Shown here in pieces: positions 1 through 8,593 of a stretch of DNA of 47,052 nt (positions within the stretch are counted from its first letter, which is position 1; every line of letters starts with the position of its first letter). The notes under the pieces were generated by a model that had not been told where the DNA came from, ran no database searches, and was given only the letters and a program-made list of their open reading frames with translations. Source of the stretch: Desulfurococcales archaeon (GTDB taxonomy: Archaea > Thermoproteota > Thermoprotei_A > Sulfolobales > NBVN01); NCBI GenBank assembly GCA_015521325.1, contig WAOK01000051.1, positions 1 to 47,052 of the forward strand. The letters run 5' to 3'. A program made the translations under genes and the position numbers.

Positions 1-201
1 CAAAGTATAACCTATCCATCCGATTAGGCCCATGACGACCGCGACCGCCACGACCGCTGTCAATTTAAGAAGGAAGTAATCGACAGACATACCAAAGACC
101 TCGATGTCCGGCGGACAGAACATGAGCCAGATATACAGAATCGTAACAATAATCGCGACGACCAGCATTACGGCACCAATCACTTTGGCCCTAAACACCA
201 C
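1..201 (-). CDS. Small membrane protein, N-terminal part (runs off the left edge)
   Basis: The first 67 codons of a leftward gene lie here. It starts at GTG (201) with a GGTGA ribosome-binding site 4 nt upstream; a second GTG follows immediately. The visible protein has a short basic N-terminus, one hydrophobic helix (about residues 6-27), a short loop with a CPPD motif, and a second helix (about 43-65) rich in Val, Ala and Gly. I do not recognise the family. The only safe statement is an integral membrane protein with at least two helices. A TATA-like AAATATAAA centred near 236 would place transcription about 10 nt before the start codon. Confidence 0.6.
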   Translation of the reverse strand, partial: MVFRAKVIGAVMLVVAIIVTILYIWLMFCPPDIEVFGMSVDYFLLKLTAVVAVAVVMGLIGWIGYTL

Positions 202-230
202 TGATTCACCTATCCTAAAGGGTCACGCAT

Positions 231-241
231 TGAAATATAAA
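231..241. promoter_or_regulatory. TATA box between divergent genes
   Basis: The sequence GAAATATAAAC centred near 236 lies between the leftward membrane protein (start 201) and the rightward dehydrogenase (start 297). Read leftward it is about 35 bp before the start codon, read rightward about 60 bp. No second TATA-like element is obvious in the 95-bp gap, so it may serve both genes. This is an inference from spacing. Confidence 0.4.
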
Positions 242-296
242 CAACTGTCCCCCTGAGGTTATTTGTGTAGTGCACAGAGGTTAGCGGGACACCTAA

Positions 297-1229
297 ATGG
301 TCAGGGTTGGTGTCGTCGGCGTAGGCAACATGGGGAGGCACCACGCTAGAGTCTACAAAGAACTCGAGAAGGAGATCGAGGGTATTGAGCTAGTGGGTGT
401 CGTCGATAAGAACCTTGAAAGAGCCAGGGCGGTTGGCGGCTCCCTCGGGGTTCGTTACTTCACCGATTACAAAGAGCTATTAAGTATTGGCGTTGACGCT
501 GTAAGCATCGCCGTGCCCACGACCCTGCATAGGGACATAACGATTCCCTTCCTTAAGGCAGGTGTCGATGTCCTCGTAGAGAAACCAATCGCTTCCACGA
601 CCGAAGAAGCGGAGGAGATGGTGAGGACAGCCAAGGAGTACGGTCGGATACTGATGGTCGGCCACATAGAAAGGTTTAACCCTGCTGTTTCGAGACTGAG
701 GCAATTACTCGCTAGAGGCATAATAGGGAAGCCTCTTGTCTTCAGTGCGAAGAGGGTCGGTCCGTACCCACCCCAGATCATGGATACTGACGTAGTAAGG
801 GATCTGGCGATCCACGACATAGACGTAATATACTATCTTCTCGGAGAGCCCGAGATCGGAGACGTTATTGTGCGTGGGGGGTCAATCATTCACCCAAGGG
901 GTTTAATGGACTACGCCGTTGTGCTGATGGAGGCAGGCGGTGCAGTAGGCGTTGTTGAGGCCAATTGGCTCACACCATACAAGGTGAGGAAACTGAGTGT
1001 TGTAGGAGAGAAGGGTATAGCTAACGTGGACTACATAGAACAGAGCCTGAAGATTTACGATAAGGAATTCACCATAGACGTGCGGATAAGAAAAAAGGAG
1101 CCACTAAAGGCGGAGCTTAGGCATTTCATCAACTGCGTCATGGGGAAAGAGGAGCCTTTAGTACCGGGGGAGAAGGCCCTGGCTGTGCTGAGAGCTATTG
1201 AGAAGGCTATAGGAGCTAATCCCCGGTAA
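297..1229 (+). CDS. Gfo/Idh/MocA-family NAD(P)-dependent sugar dehydrogenase
   Basis: A 310-residue oxidoreductase of the Gfo/Idh/MocA family. It opens with a Rossmann strand and glycine motif (GVGNMG, residues 8-13) and has the family EKP motif near residue 95, followed by the typical C-terminal alpha/beta sheet domain. Archaeal relatives oxidise nucleotide sugars, for example UDP-GlcNAc 3-dehydrogenase, on the way to modified sugars for glycans. The substrate here cannot be read from the sequence. It faces a flippase gene and lies near two glycosyltransferase genes, which supports a role in making a sugar for surface glycans. Its 3' end overlaps the converging flippase gene by 14 bp. The start has no strong ribosome-binding site. 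Confidence 0.85.
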   Translation: MVRVGVVGVGNMGRHHARVYKELEKEIEGIELVGVVDKNLERARAVGGSLGVRYFTDYKELLSIGVDAVSIAVPTTLHRDITIPFLKAGVDVLVEKPIASTTEEAEEMVRTAKEYGRILMVGHIERFNPAVSRLRQLLARGIIGKPLVFSAKRVGPYPPQIMDTDVVRDLAIHDIDVIYYLLGEPEIGDVIVRGGSIIHPRGLMDYAVVLMEAGGAVGVVEANWLTPYKVRKLSVVGEKGIANVDYIEQSLKIYDKEFTIDVRIRKKEPLKAELRHFINCVMGKEEPLVPGEKALAVLRAIEKAIGANPR

Positions 1230-2703
1230 TTATAAGTGACTTAAGAGACTTTGGTAGTAGTTCCTTGATTAAGACAGACACGTCCTCTCTCTTGATATAA
1301 CCAATAACCCACAGGAGGGAGTAGCCAACGGCAACAGATATCGTAATCCATAGCAACCAGAGACCAGGCACCTGCTTCGTTAGTAACCAGCACAGGAAAC
1401 CCGATAGGGAGGACACACCCAGTATCCCGAGAACAGACAACCATGGAATGCTGTAACTCCTCTCATGGGCCAGCAGGGCCGAATGCGCTAAACCAACTGC
1501 CGCCCCCACGAGGTAAGAGAAGGCTGCCCCTGTACTGCCCATAACCGGCGTTAATAGTATGTACAGAACAATCCTCGTTAAGCTTGCGCTGAGACCTATG
1601 CCGAGAACATCAAGAAACCTATTAAAGGAGTAGCTAAGGTTCATCACTGACATCACAAGAACCATGAGCAGATTAGCGATGAGTGCGAGCGTAAGCGCCG
1701 CCCATGCATCACCGTACTCTGGCTTTATGAAAGAGAGAACCTCCCTAGCAGCTCCAGCTATCGTGAGTGCTGTGGGACCCACAAAAGCCATGCCAACACG
1801 GAGAGATTCCCATAGAGCCCTCTCTTTGGTACTGTCTAGACCGCTTAAGTAAGGCAACATTATCGACTGAAGGCTCGTCGAGAAACCCGTGACGAAGTTA
1901 GCGATCGTGAGGGCTATGTAGAGGTTGCCTGTTTCCTCGGGGCTCCAAACGCTGTACACAGCTATGACAGCTAGCTGCCTCCCCAGAACGGTGACCATGT
2001 TCGGGAGCCAAGACGGTATACCAGCTTTGAGGACGTCGGGCAAGAAGCGAATATCCAGTATTCCATGAAGACCTGCCCTTCTCATGACGTAAATCATTCC
2101 GATAACACCGAAGACAGCACTCTGAATTATGAAGGCAGAAACAATTCCTACCCACCCAAACCCCAACATCACTAGAGTCAACCCAATAGCGAGCTTGGCC
2201 GCATTGGACACTGCTACGGCCGCAAAGTAGGGCCGTGTCACCATAATACCTATGAAGTAGTTCATGAAAATGTCGGTAGAAAGTGCTAAGATTAGGTAGG
2301 ATGATATAAGGAGCTGGGAGGGCCCGTAGTTAAGTAAGGGCTTACCTGCAAGGGAGATTAACAAAAGTATGATCGCTGACACAAAATTAGCTAGGAGGAC
2401 ATACGTGAAGGCGCTCCAGAAGTAGGTTGCCTCGCAGAGTTTATCATTCCTAGATACACAGTGTCCCAACCATTTACTCATGCCCACCCCTGCGCCTAGG
2501 CTAACGGCTGATGAGACTAGGTAAGCTAGACTGATAACAGCCGACGCCGTCCCTACGTCCTTAGCCCCGGCGATCGCATAGAGTAGAACCCAGAAAACAA
2601 ACCCGACCAAATTGTTGACCATGCTACCCAAGTATAGCCATAGGCTGCTGCGAATGACCGTGCTGACCCCATCCTTATCCTGGCTTGACTCGATCGCCGA
2701 CAC
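1216..2703 (-). CDS. MOP-superfamily polysaccharide/lipid-linked oligosaccharide flippase
   Basis: A 495-residue, very hydrophobic protein with about 12-14 predicted membrane helices and the overall pattern of Wzx/RfbX-type flippases of the MOP superfamily. Members move lipid-linked sugars across the membrane for glycan or S-layer glycoprotein assembly. It lies downstream of a GT-C glycosyltransferase gene on the same strand (106-bp gap), fitting a shared transcript. The listed GTG start is the only ATG/GTG/TTG in frame after the preceding stop and has no good ribosome-binding site. A strong GGAGGA at 2746-2751 points instead to an out-of-frame GTG at 2738, so the first few residues are uncertain. 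Confidence 0.85.
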   Translation of the reverse strand: MSAIESSQDKDGVSTVIRSSLWLYLGSMVNNLVGFVFWVLLYAIAGAKDVGTASAVISLAYLVSSAVSLGAGVGMSKWLGHCVSRNDKLCEATYFWSAFTYVLLANFVSAIILLLISLAGKPLLNYGPSQLLISSYLILALSTDIFMNYFIGIMVTRPYFAAVAVSNAAKLAIGLTLVMLGFGWVGIVSAFIIQSAVFGVIGMIYVMRRAGLHGILDIRFLPDVLKAGIPSWLPNMVTVLGRQLAVIAVYSVWSPEETGNLYIALTIANFVTGFSTSLQSIMLPYLSGLDSTKERALWESLRVGMAFVGPTALTIAGAAREVLSFIKPEYGDAWAALTLALIANLLMVLVMSVMNLSYSFNRFLDVLGIGLSASLTRIVLYILLTPVMGSTGAAFSYLVGAAVGLAHSALLAHERSYSIPWLSVLGILGVSSLSGFLCWLLTKQVPGLWLLWITISVAVGYSLLWVIGYIKREDVSVLIKELLPKSLKSLIITGD

Positions 2704-2809
2704 CTCCGAGCCAGGCTGTTCCTCAGTACACCACGCACTATTATTTCCTCCTTATGTAGCAATGCCTCAAGAAATAGGTTCCTGGAACCCTAGGGGTATC
2801 ACACGCAGG

Positions 2810-4429
2810 TCATTCGATGCCACACGCATCAACAGCGATCACAACATTACTGCCGTATGACACTAGCCTTGAGCTCTCCCTCAACTCAGCCTTAGCGATG
2901 TTTACTATACCAACGAACCCTACCTCTTTATTGAACCAACTCACAATTGCCTCCTTTGGCCGCGCTGAACAACCGTTCCCCTGCAATACCTTAAACAACT
3001 CCCGCACCGAGACCGATACATTCTCTAAAGAATCAAGAAAGAAGTACATCAGCCTCTCATCACCTAGGAAATTTCTGCCGGGTGCGATAGAGTTCAGTGA
3101 AGTGTACATGCCAACCTCCGAGGGCCTATAGACCCAGTATGACGTCATCGGGTCATAGCCAGCGATCGTATCAAATAGCGCCACAGAGGAAGAAGCTATC
3201 ACAACTATAACAATAGCCAGAGCAATCCTTTTCCTTCTTTCAGCAATGAGAGCCAAGGGAATAGCGCCTACAAAGAACAGGTAGTTGAGTATTCTGTGAA
3301 CAATCATCAAATACCCTGTCTTCCATAACATCAGGTACAGCGCGCTTGCACCAATGACCAACAACATCGACTTAGCCAGTGACAAGAATTCTCTGTTTCC
3401 TACTGAAAAAAGAATAACTACGCCTATGAGGGCGGGGATAAAGAAGAGCAAAAGAGATGGGCTCTCAGCACCTATCATAATTGGGAATCGAATGAATACA
3501 GCAATGAAGATAAGCGTAGCTGACGCAACAAGAGCGCCAAAGGCGAACTTACTATAGACCTTCGAGGTTCTTGGCACCTTCAAATACAGGAGTAGTACAG
3601 CAAGCACACTAATAGTATAAACAATGATGTCTAGCGGCTTAAACACCATTACTATTTTCCGAAACATCACAAGGTTGTAAATTACGAGAACTGATAATAC
3701 GGTAGAAGAATATGCGATAACCCTCTTTTTAACCACGCCACAACAGCCAGAGCTAGCGATAAAACTTGCCAAAAACACTGACACAAGCATCACTGCTGTT
3801 GGGACTAGATGCGTGAATACCGCGGCCATCAACAGCATCGTCATTAACGGATAGTTCCATCTCCTCGAAGAGCTCATCATATGTAGCGCTCCCATGACAA
3901 GGGTGAGGCCGAGGAACTCCTTTAGGGGAGCAGAGGTCATTAGTAAGAAACTGGGAAAAAAGAGAGCATACACAACAGCATAATAGGCACCAAAAGGATA
4001 TGCGCCCTTAAGCCAGGCGAGCAACATGACAGAAAATGAGGCAGTAATGAGGGCAGTAAAAAGATATACTATCACACGTTCATCGCCAAGGCCGACCAAC
4101 GCATAATACATTGCCATAGTGAGCGGTAAACCCGGCCAAACATACGCCGTATTTGAGTGTGTGGCCTGAGGTAGTGGTGGAGCCGCCCCCATAGATACTC
4201 TCTTAGCTAGATTGATAACGGGCCAAACATCTGTTGAGAAAGGTTCACCAGTAACCAATACCGGTATGAGTCTAACGATAGCGCCAGAGACAATGAGGAG
4301 GAAAAGCAGTAAAGCATGTGGGGCCGTGCCATAGTTGGACGGCTTCACTGTCCCAGCCGTATCCCTACTCCCTTCCATACGGCATAACCCGCTATCTCTG
4401 GCTGATGTGATTTCGGTGAGTGACCCCAA
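2810..4429 (-). CDS. Multi-pass GT-C fold membrane glycosyltransferase (putative)
   Basis: A 539-residue protein with a soluble N-terminal stretch of about 40 residues, then about 11-12 membrane helices and a soluble tail of about 100 residues. After the first helix comes an external loop with the acidic motif STDVWP (about residue 75), the place where GT-C enzymes (ArnT/PMT/AglB-like) carry their catalytic Asp. No WWDYG motif of oligosaccharyltransferase STT3/AglB is visible, so I do not call it AglB. It probably uses a lipid-linked sugar on the outer face of the membrane. The start used is TTG with GAGGT 10 nt upstream; ATG at 4378 is the alternative. It is followed by the flippase and is divergent from a DPM-type transferase. 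Confidence 0.65.
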   Translation of the reverse strand: MGSLTEITSARDSGLCRMEGSRDTAGTVKPSNYGTAPHALLLFLLIVSGAIVRLIPVLVTGEPFSTDVWPVINLAKRVSMGAAPPLPQATHSNTAYVWPGLPLTMAMYYALVGLGDERVIVYLFTALITASFSVMLLAWLKGAYPFGAYYAVVYALFFPSFLLMTSAPLKEFLGLTLVMGALHMMSSSRRWNYPLMTMLLMAAVFTHLVPTAVMLVSVFLASFIASSGCCGVVKKRVIAYSSTVLSVLVIYNLVMFRKIVMVFKPLDIIVYTISVLAVLLLYLKVPRTSKVYSKFAFGALVASATLIFIAVFIRFPIMIGAESPSLLLFFIPALIGVVILFSVGNREFLSLAKSMLLVIGASALYLMLWKTGYLMIVHRILNYLFFVGAIPLALIAERRKRIALAIVIVVIASSSVALFDTIAGYDPMTSYWVYRPSEVGMYTSLNSIAPGRNFLGDERLMYFFLDSLENVSVSVRELFKVLQGNGCSARPKEAIVSWFNKEVGFVGIVNIAKAELRESSRLVSYGSNVVIAVDACGIE

Positions 4430-4507
4430 TCACATGTTTACCTCGCGAACACTTTTGTGATTATCTACGTGAGCATAGTCGGAGATCTTGTGGTCTGCGA
4501 CAACTGA

Positions 4508-4520
4508 AAGATTATATCTT
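4508..4520. promoter_or_regulatory. Palindromic TATA box between divergent glycosyltransferase genes
   Basis: AAGAT-TAT-ATCTT forms perfect 5-bp arms around a 3-nt centre at 4514. Rightward it sits 40 bp before the ATG at 4554. Leftward it sits 85 bp before the TTG at 4429. It is the only clear TATA element in the 124-bp gap, so it could fire in both directions. Confidence 0.5.
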
Positions 4521-4553
4521 GTTCACTAGCCAGGAATCATAGATGAAACGCAG

Positions 4554-5522
4554 ATGAGGCCTAGAAGACGATGCGATATAGGGAAGGATGTCTCAGTGCT
4601 GGTACCTGTACTCAACGAGAAAGAGGCGATAGGCGACGTCATCGACGAAATACTCTCTATTGGTGTCCCAAAAGAAAGAATAATAGTTGTTGATGGCGGA
4701 AGCACCGACGGAACGCCCGATATAGCCAAGTCCAAGGGCGTTATTGTTGTTAGACAGTTCGGTAAAGGTAAAGCAGACGCTGTGAGGACAGGTCTCGAGC
4801 TCGTCGATACAGAGTATGTGGTAGTTATTGACGGTGATTACAGCTACCCCGCCAAGTACATAAGGGACATGCTCGATAGGATATGCAGCGACATAAGGTA
4901 TGATGAGGTCATAGGGGCCAGAGTGAGGGGAAGGGAGAACATACCCTTAATAAACAGGTTCGGTAACTGGTTCTTGACGAGGATCTTTAATCTCCTCTTC
5001 AATACAAACCTCAGAGACGTGCTCTCAGGTCTCTATCTAGTGAGGACGAAGACATTATCGTCCGCCCTCTTCGAGACCAGTGGCTTCAGTGTAGAGGTCG
5101 AGATCGCTGCTCACGTAGCATCCGTCGGGGGAGAGATAGGCGAAGTGGAGATAGAGTACAGGAGAAGGAAGGGTAAAAGCAAGCTCAGCCAGTCATTTAC
5201 GAAAAGTCTGTCTACAGGGGTTAGCATATTCGCTGACATTATACGGCTGGCGTGGAGGTATAACCCCGCATCCTTGATATTCTCCTTAGGTGCATTAATG
5301 CTGGTTCCTGGGATAGCTCTGGGCCTCGTTGTCGCGTATCACTACTTCTTCACAGGGATCAAGTACTACGTGAGGGGTTTAATAGCCATCATGCTGACCC
5401 TGGCCGGCTTCCATTCGCTAATAGCGGCTGTACAGATGATATATAGTAAGAGAATGGAGAAACGAATAATAAGAAGAATAGACGCTCTGGAGAGGATTCT
5501 AACGGAGAAGAAAAAAGAATAA
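4554..5522 (+). CDS. GT2 family dolichyl-phosphate sugar synthase (DPM1-like) with two C-terminal membrane helices
   Basis: A 322-residue GT-A/GT2 glycosyltransferase. Family marks are VPVLNE near residue 18, the nucleotide-binding VVDGGSTDGT, and the DxD-like IDGDYSYP around residue 94. The last 90 residues hold two membrane helices, followed by a basic tail. Such proteins transfer mannose or glucose from a nucleotide sugar to dolichyl phosphate on the cytoplasmic face, supplying lipid-linked sugar to GT-C enzymes such as the divergent neighbour. An upstream ATG at 4543 is out of frame, so ATG at 4554 is the start. There is no clear ribosome-binding site; the mRNA may be nearly leaderless. 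Confidence 0.85.
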   Translation: MRPRRRCDIGKDVSVLVPVLNEKEAIGDVIDEILSIGVPKERIIVVDGGSTDGTPDIAKSKGVIVVRQFGKGKADAVRTGLELVDTEYVVVIDGDYSYPAKYIRDMLDRICSDIRYDEVIGARVRGRENIPLINRFGNWFLTRIFNLLFNTNLRDVLSGLYLVRTKTLSSALFETSGFSVEVEIAAHVASVGGEIGEVEIEYRRRKGKSKLSQSFTKSLSTGVSIFADIIRLAWRYNPASLIFSLGALMLVPGIALGLVVAYHYFFTGIKYYVRGLIAIMLTLAGFHSLIAAVQMIYSKRMEKRIIRRIDALERILTEKKKE

Positions 5523-5574
5523 AAAGAGATCATCATAAACCCCTTTACACCACTAAATACCTAGGAGGGGGTCT

Positions 5575-6417
5575 ATGGAGATAATCATTCTGGACGATAA
5601 CTACATATTAGGACACAAAGGGATGCTCGCCGAGCACGGCTTCTCTGCACTAGTTAAGATCCCGGACAAAGAACTCACCCTACTCTTCGATACGGGGACG
5701 ACCGGGTCAGTACTCATGAATAATTTAAGGCTGGCAGGCGTAGAACCTACTAACATAAATGCTGTAATAATAAGCCATAGGCACTACGACCACACCGGTG
5801 GGCTCAAGACATTCCTGGAAGCTAGGAGTGGCAACGAGACATTAGTAATCTCGCATCCCGACCTCTTCGAGCCAGCGTATGCCAAGAACAGGAAAGGCGG
5901 GATCAGGTACATAGGGAATCCCTTCCGGAAGGAGGAGCTTGAATCGTTAGGAGCTAGGTTTGCCTACACAAGGAGGCCCATGAGGATAGCCGACGGCGTC
6001 ATCGTCACAGGGGAGATACCGAGGGAGTGGGGGCCATCACACACGGGACACATGCTAAGACAAGGTGAAGAGGGTCTCGTCGAAGATATTCTACCAGATG
6101 ATTCCGCACTGATCCTAGAGACAGAAAAGGGACTCGTCATAATAACTGGGTGCGGTCATGCAGGCGTTGAAAACATCATCGAGTACGCTACAGAGATCGC
6201 GGGAGAGAAAAGAATTGCTGGCCTGATTGGAGGGTTACACTTGATGGGTGCAGAAGAACGCAGGATTGGGGAGGTTGTGAAGTATCTTACGAGTAGGGAA
6301 CCTGCTACGATCGCCCCAACTCACTGTACAGGGCTGAGGGCTCAGGCGGCTTTGGCGGCGGCATTCGGGAAGAGGTATGCCGTTGCCGGCGTGGGCACAG
6401 TGTTTAGGTTTGAGTGA
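5575..6417 (+). CDS. Metallo-beta-lactamase fold hydrolase of the MJ0301 type
   Basis: A 280-residue metallo-beta-lactamase fold protein with the zinc motif H68-x-H70-x-D72-H73 (SHRHYDHTGG), a GCGHAG segment near residue 195 and a C-terminal PTHCTG. This pattern matches the family annotated as 7,8-dihydropterin-6-yl-methyl-4-(beta-D-ribofuranosyl)aminobenzene-5'-phosphate synthase (MJ0301-like). Its true substrate in most archaea is unproven, so I name only the family. The start is set by a strong ribosome-binding site (GGAGGGGG, 5563-5570). A radical SAM gene follows after 7 nt, so the two are probably co-transcribed. Confidence 0.8.
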   Translation: MEIIILDDNYILGHKGMLAEHGFSALVKIPDKELTLLFDTGTTGSVLMNNLRLAGVEPTNINAVIISHRHYDHTGGLKTFLEARSGNETLVISHPDLFEPAYAKNRKGGIRYIGNPFRKEELESLGARFAYTRRPMRIADGVIVTGEIPREWGPSHTGHMLRQGEEGLVEDILPDDSALILETEKGLVIITGCGHAGVENIIEYATEIAGEKRIAGLIGGLHLMGAEERRIGEVVKYLTSREPATIAPTHCTGLRAQAALAAAFGKRYAVAGVGTVFRFE

Positions 6418-6424
6418 GTCCGCC

Positions 6425-7411
6425 ATGAGTGCTAGGGCGCCGGAGACGGTTATTTGGATAGTGACCCATAGGTGCAACCTAAGGTGTAGGCACTGCTACG
6501 CTACAAAATATGCTGGCGAACGCGAGCTGGGCGAGGAGAGCTCCCTTAAGGCTGTGAAGATGTTCGCTGATGCAGGCGTGGAACACCTCCACATCACGGG
6601 TGGGGAACCGCTCCTATGGCAACCTTTATGGAGTGTCCTCGAGGCCGCTAATGCTAGCGGATTGGAGACGTCCCTATTCACTAACGGAACCCTCTTGCCA
6701 CTGAAGCCCGGGCTCGCTGGTAGAATCGCTGATAATGTAATCAAGGTGTACACATCCCTCGACGGGCCCTCACCAGCTATTCACGACGCTATTAGGGGGG
6801 CCGGGAGCTTCAGTAGAACGGTGGAGGGCGTCCGCCTCCTCATTAAGGAGGGTGTGAGAGTACACATCAACATGTCCGTCACCGAACTCAATTGGGCCTA
6901 CGTGAAGGACACGCTGAAGAAGGCTCTGGAGCTGGGGGCCTCTAGTGTCTCAATAATACCGGCTATGCCGGCGGGCAGGGCGGCCGAGACCGGTGTCTGG
7001 GTTAGGCCCCGGAACTTCATGAGAGCAGTGATGCAGGCAGCCGAGTTTAGTGAGGAGGAGGGTGTAGAGGTAGGTGTCTGGTGCGCTCCCTTCCTAGCTG
7101 CGATAAAGCTCCCGGGCAGGCTGAGGTACGGTAACTGCAGGGACTGGAGCGTGATGGACGTAACCCCATCAGGTAATGTCGTTACGTGTGATGTGCTAGG
7201 CGAGGTCGTTGCGAATATCTTCGAAGACGGTGTCGAGGGGGCGTGGAAAAAGCTCCTTACCTCGAGCATCCTGCGCAGCGTGTCTAGGCCCCCTCCCGAG
7301 TGCTCTGGCTGCCCCGCCGCGAGCGTGTGCAGAGGAGGCTGCTATGCTAGGGCAAAACTGCTTAAGGGTGTACATAACGCCAAGGACCCGCTCTGCCCGC
7401 TCAGTTTTTAG
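6425..7411 (+). CDS. Radical SAM protein with C-terminal SPASM-type cysteine domain
   Basis: A 328-residue radical SAM enzyme. The SAM cluster motif is C17-x3-C21-x2-C24 (CNLRCRHC). The C-terminal 50 residues carry C-x2-C-x5-C-x3-C plus a late cysteine, the pattern of a SPASM domain that binds extra [4Fe-4S] clusters. SPASM proteins modify peptides or act in haem and cofactor synthesis (AhbC/AhbD, PqqE and similar); no short precursor peptide gene is evident beside it, so the substrate is unknown. ATG at 6425 is preferred over an in-frame ATG at 6377, which would overlap the upstream gene by 41 bp and add residues unlike the family. It converges on another radical SAM gene 6 bp away. Confidence 0.8.
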   Translation: MSARAPETVIWIVTHRCNLRCRHCYATKYAGERELGEESSLKAVKMFADAGVEHLHITGGEPLLWQPLWSVLEAANASGLETSLFTNGTLLPLKPGLAGRIADNVIKVYTSLDGPSPAIHDAIRGAGSFSRTVEGVRLLIKEGVRVHINMSVTELNWAYVKDTLKKALELGASSVSIIPAMPAGRAAETGVWVRPRNFMRAVMQAAEFSEEEGVEVGVWCAPFLAAIKLPGRLRYGNCRDWSVMDVTPSGNVVTCDVLGEVVANIFEDGVEGAWKKLLTSSILRSVSRPPPECSGCPAASVCRGGCYARAKLLKGVHNAKDPLCPLSF

Positions 7412-7417
7412 GGTAGC

Positions 7418-8170
7418 TCAAGGTCTCCGAAAGAGCTTGGGCCATATACCGGCTTTCCTAAGGCGCTTTTCCACATGGGGGTAGAGCGTCACCACCTCAG
7501 GCTCCAAGGACGGTGGGAGTGACGGGTCAATTGAGGCGAGCCTCTTCACAAGCCCTCTCAGCTCCTCTTCAGTGCAGAAGGACACCATTACCGAGGGATG
7601 CACTGAGACACCGCTGTCTATTAGGTTCTTAAGTGCCGCCAGCTGATACCTAAACGCTTCGGGCACGGCACCTGTTAGCCTGTGGAAGCCTTCCTCATTG
7701 CACGCCTTTATCGATACCCTAACATGGAGCTTTCGGTAACGTGACAGTTCTTCAGCGTATGAAGGGTCATACCCGATGAGGATTCCGTTGGTCTCAAGGA
7801 CGAAGATCACGTCCTCACTTGAGCGCTCCACTAAATCCAGCAGCCTCAGTAGATGCTCCCTACCTATGGTCGGCTCATTACCGGATACCCTGATCACCCT
7901 GTAACCCCCGGACCTGGAGCACCTGATGAGGGAGTTAAACACCTCCTCGGGCGAGTAGAACCTGCCTACAAGGTCAGGCCTTATTCTAGGCATGTTAGAC
8001 CAGCAGAACACGCAGCTCAGGTTGCAACCAACGCAGTCAGCGGCGCATGAGCCGCCGTAAAACCTGCCGGGCCTGCCTAGCCTATAATACTTCCTCCTAT
8101 CACCACGTACCACAACCTCCTCTATTCTTCTGCTCAGCTCTATCGGGTCGTATCCCTTGCTCCTCAACAC
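7418..8170 (-). CDS. Radical SAM family Fe-S protein
   Basis: A 250-residue radical SAM protein with C49-x3-C53-x2-C56 (CNLSCVFC) and two further cysteines just before it (C42, C46). The later SGNEP motif is the usual SAM-binding GGEP equivalent. It resembles archaeal uncharacterised Fe-S oxidoreductases related to pyruvate formate-lyase activating enzymes. No SPASM domain is present. The start is GTG at 8170, with a TTG as second codon. A TATA-like GTAAATATG on the minus strand, centred near 8203, would give a nearly leaderless mRNA. The Mth938-like gene starts 49 bp away in the other direction. Substrate unknown. Confidence 0.75.
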   Translation of the reverse strand: MLRSKGYDPIELSRRIEEVVVRGDRRKYYRLGRPGRFYGGSCAADCVGCNLSCVFCWSNMPRIRPDLVGRFYSPEEVFNSLIRCSRSGGYRVIRVSGNEPTIGREHLLRLLDLVERSSEDVIFVLETNGILIGYDPSYAEELSRYRKLHVRVSIKACNEEGFHRLTGAVPEAFRYQLAALKNLIDSGVSVHPSVMVSFCTEEELRGLVKRLASIDPSLPPSLEPEVVTLYPHVEKRLRKAGIWPKLFRRP

Positions 8171-8219
8171 CTATCAGGGAAAAGATTGCTTGGTAGAACA
8201 TATTTACTGGTGTCCCTAC

Positions 8220-8591
8220 GTGAGGAGAACCAGCTTTGGGAGGGTTGTCTTTAAAGGTGCCGAGTACGGTCACGATATAGTCGTCTGTAACGGCCTTGTG
8301 AGACGCAGGAGAAAGGAGTTATCAGCCCATATGAGGTCAAGGTACGGGCACACACCCCTCACCGGCGACGAACTCAGGACATATATCGAGGAGTGCGGCA
8401 AACCCGAGGTCATATACATAGGGAGAGGGGTGTATGGAGCCCTCCCCCTCACCAAGGATGCTGAAGAACTTCTAAAAGAACTGTCTAAGGCCGGTGTAGA
8501 GATAGTTATGTCCGTAACTGATGACGGGCTCCTGGCGAGGGTGGAGGGAGAGCGGAGAAAGTACTTGGCTATAATTCACGTCACGTGCTGA
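8220..8591 (+). CDS. Mth938-like (DUF498/NDUFAF3-type) domain protein
   Basis: A protein of 123 residues matching the small Mth938-like alpha/beta family: it starts SFGRVVFKGAEY, has a central PEVIYIGRGVYGALPL block and ends with the typical HVTC. Family members in archaea and bacteria have no settled function; the mitochondrial relative NDUFAF3 helps assemble complex I. I choose GTG at 8220 because GGTG lies 7 nt upstream (8209-8212) and the product then fits the usual 115-125 residues. TTG starts at 8190 or 8157 would add up to 21 residues. It may be regulated together with the divergent radical SAM gene. Confidence 0.75.
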   Translation: MRRTSFGRVVFKGAEYGHDIVVCNGLVRRRRKELSAHMRSRYGHTPLTGDELRTYIEECGKPEVIYIGRGVYGALPLTKDAEELLKELSKAGVEIVMSVTDDGLLARVEGERRKYLAIIHVTC

Positions 8592-8593
8592 GG

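Noticed and set aside
2810-4429. Oligosaccharyltransferase AglB/STT3
   Set aside because: No WWDYG motif is found, and the soluble C-terminal domain is too short; only a general GT-C assignment is supported.
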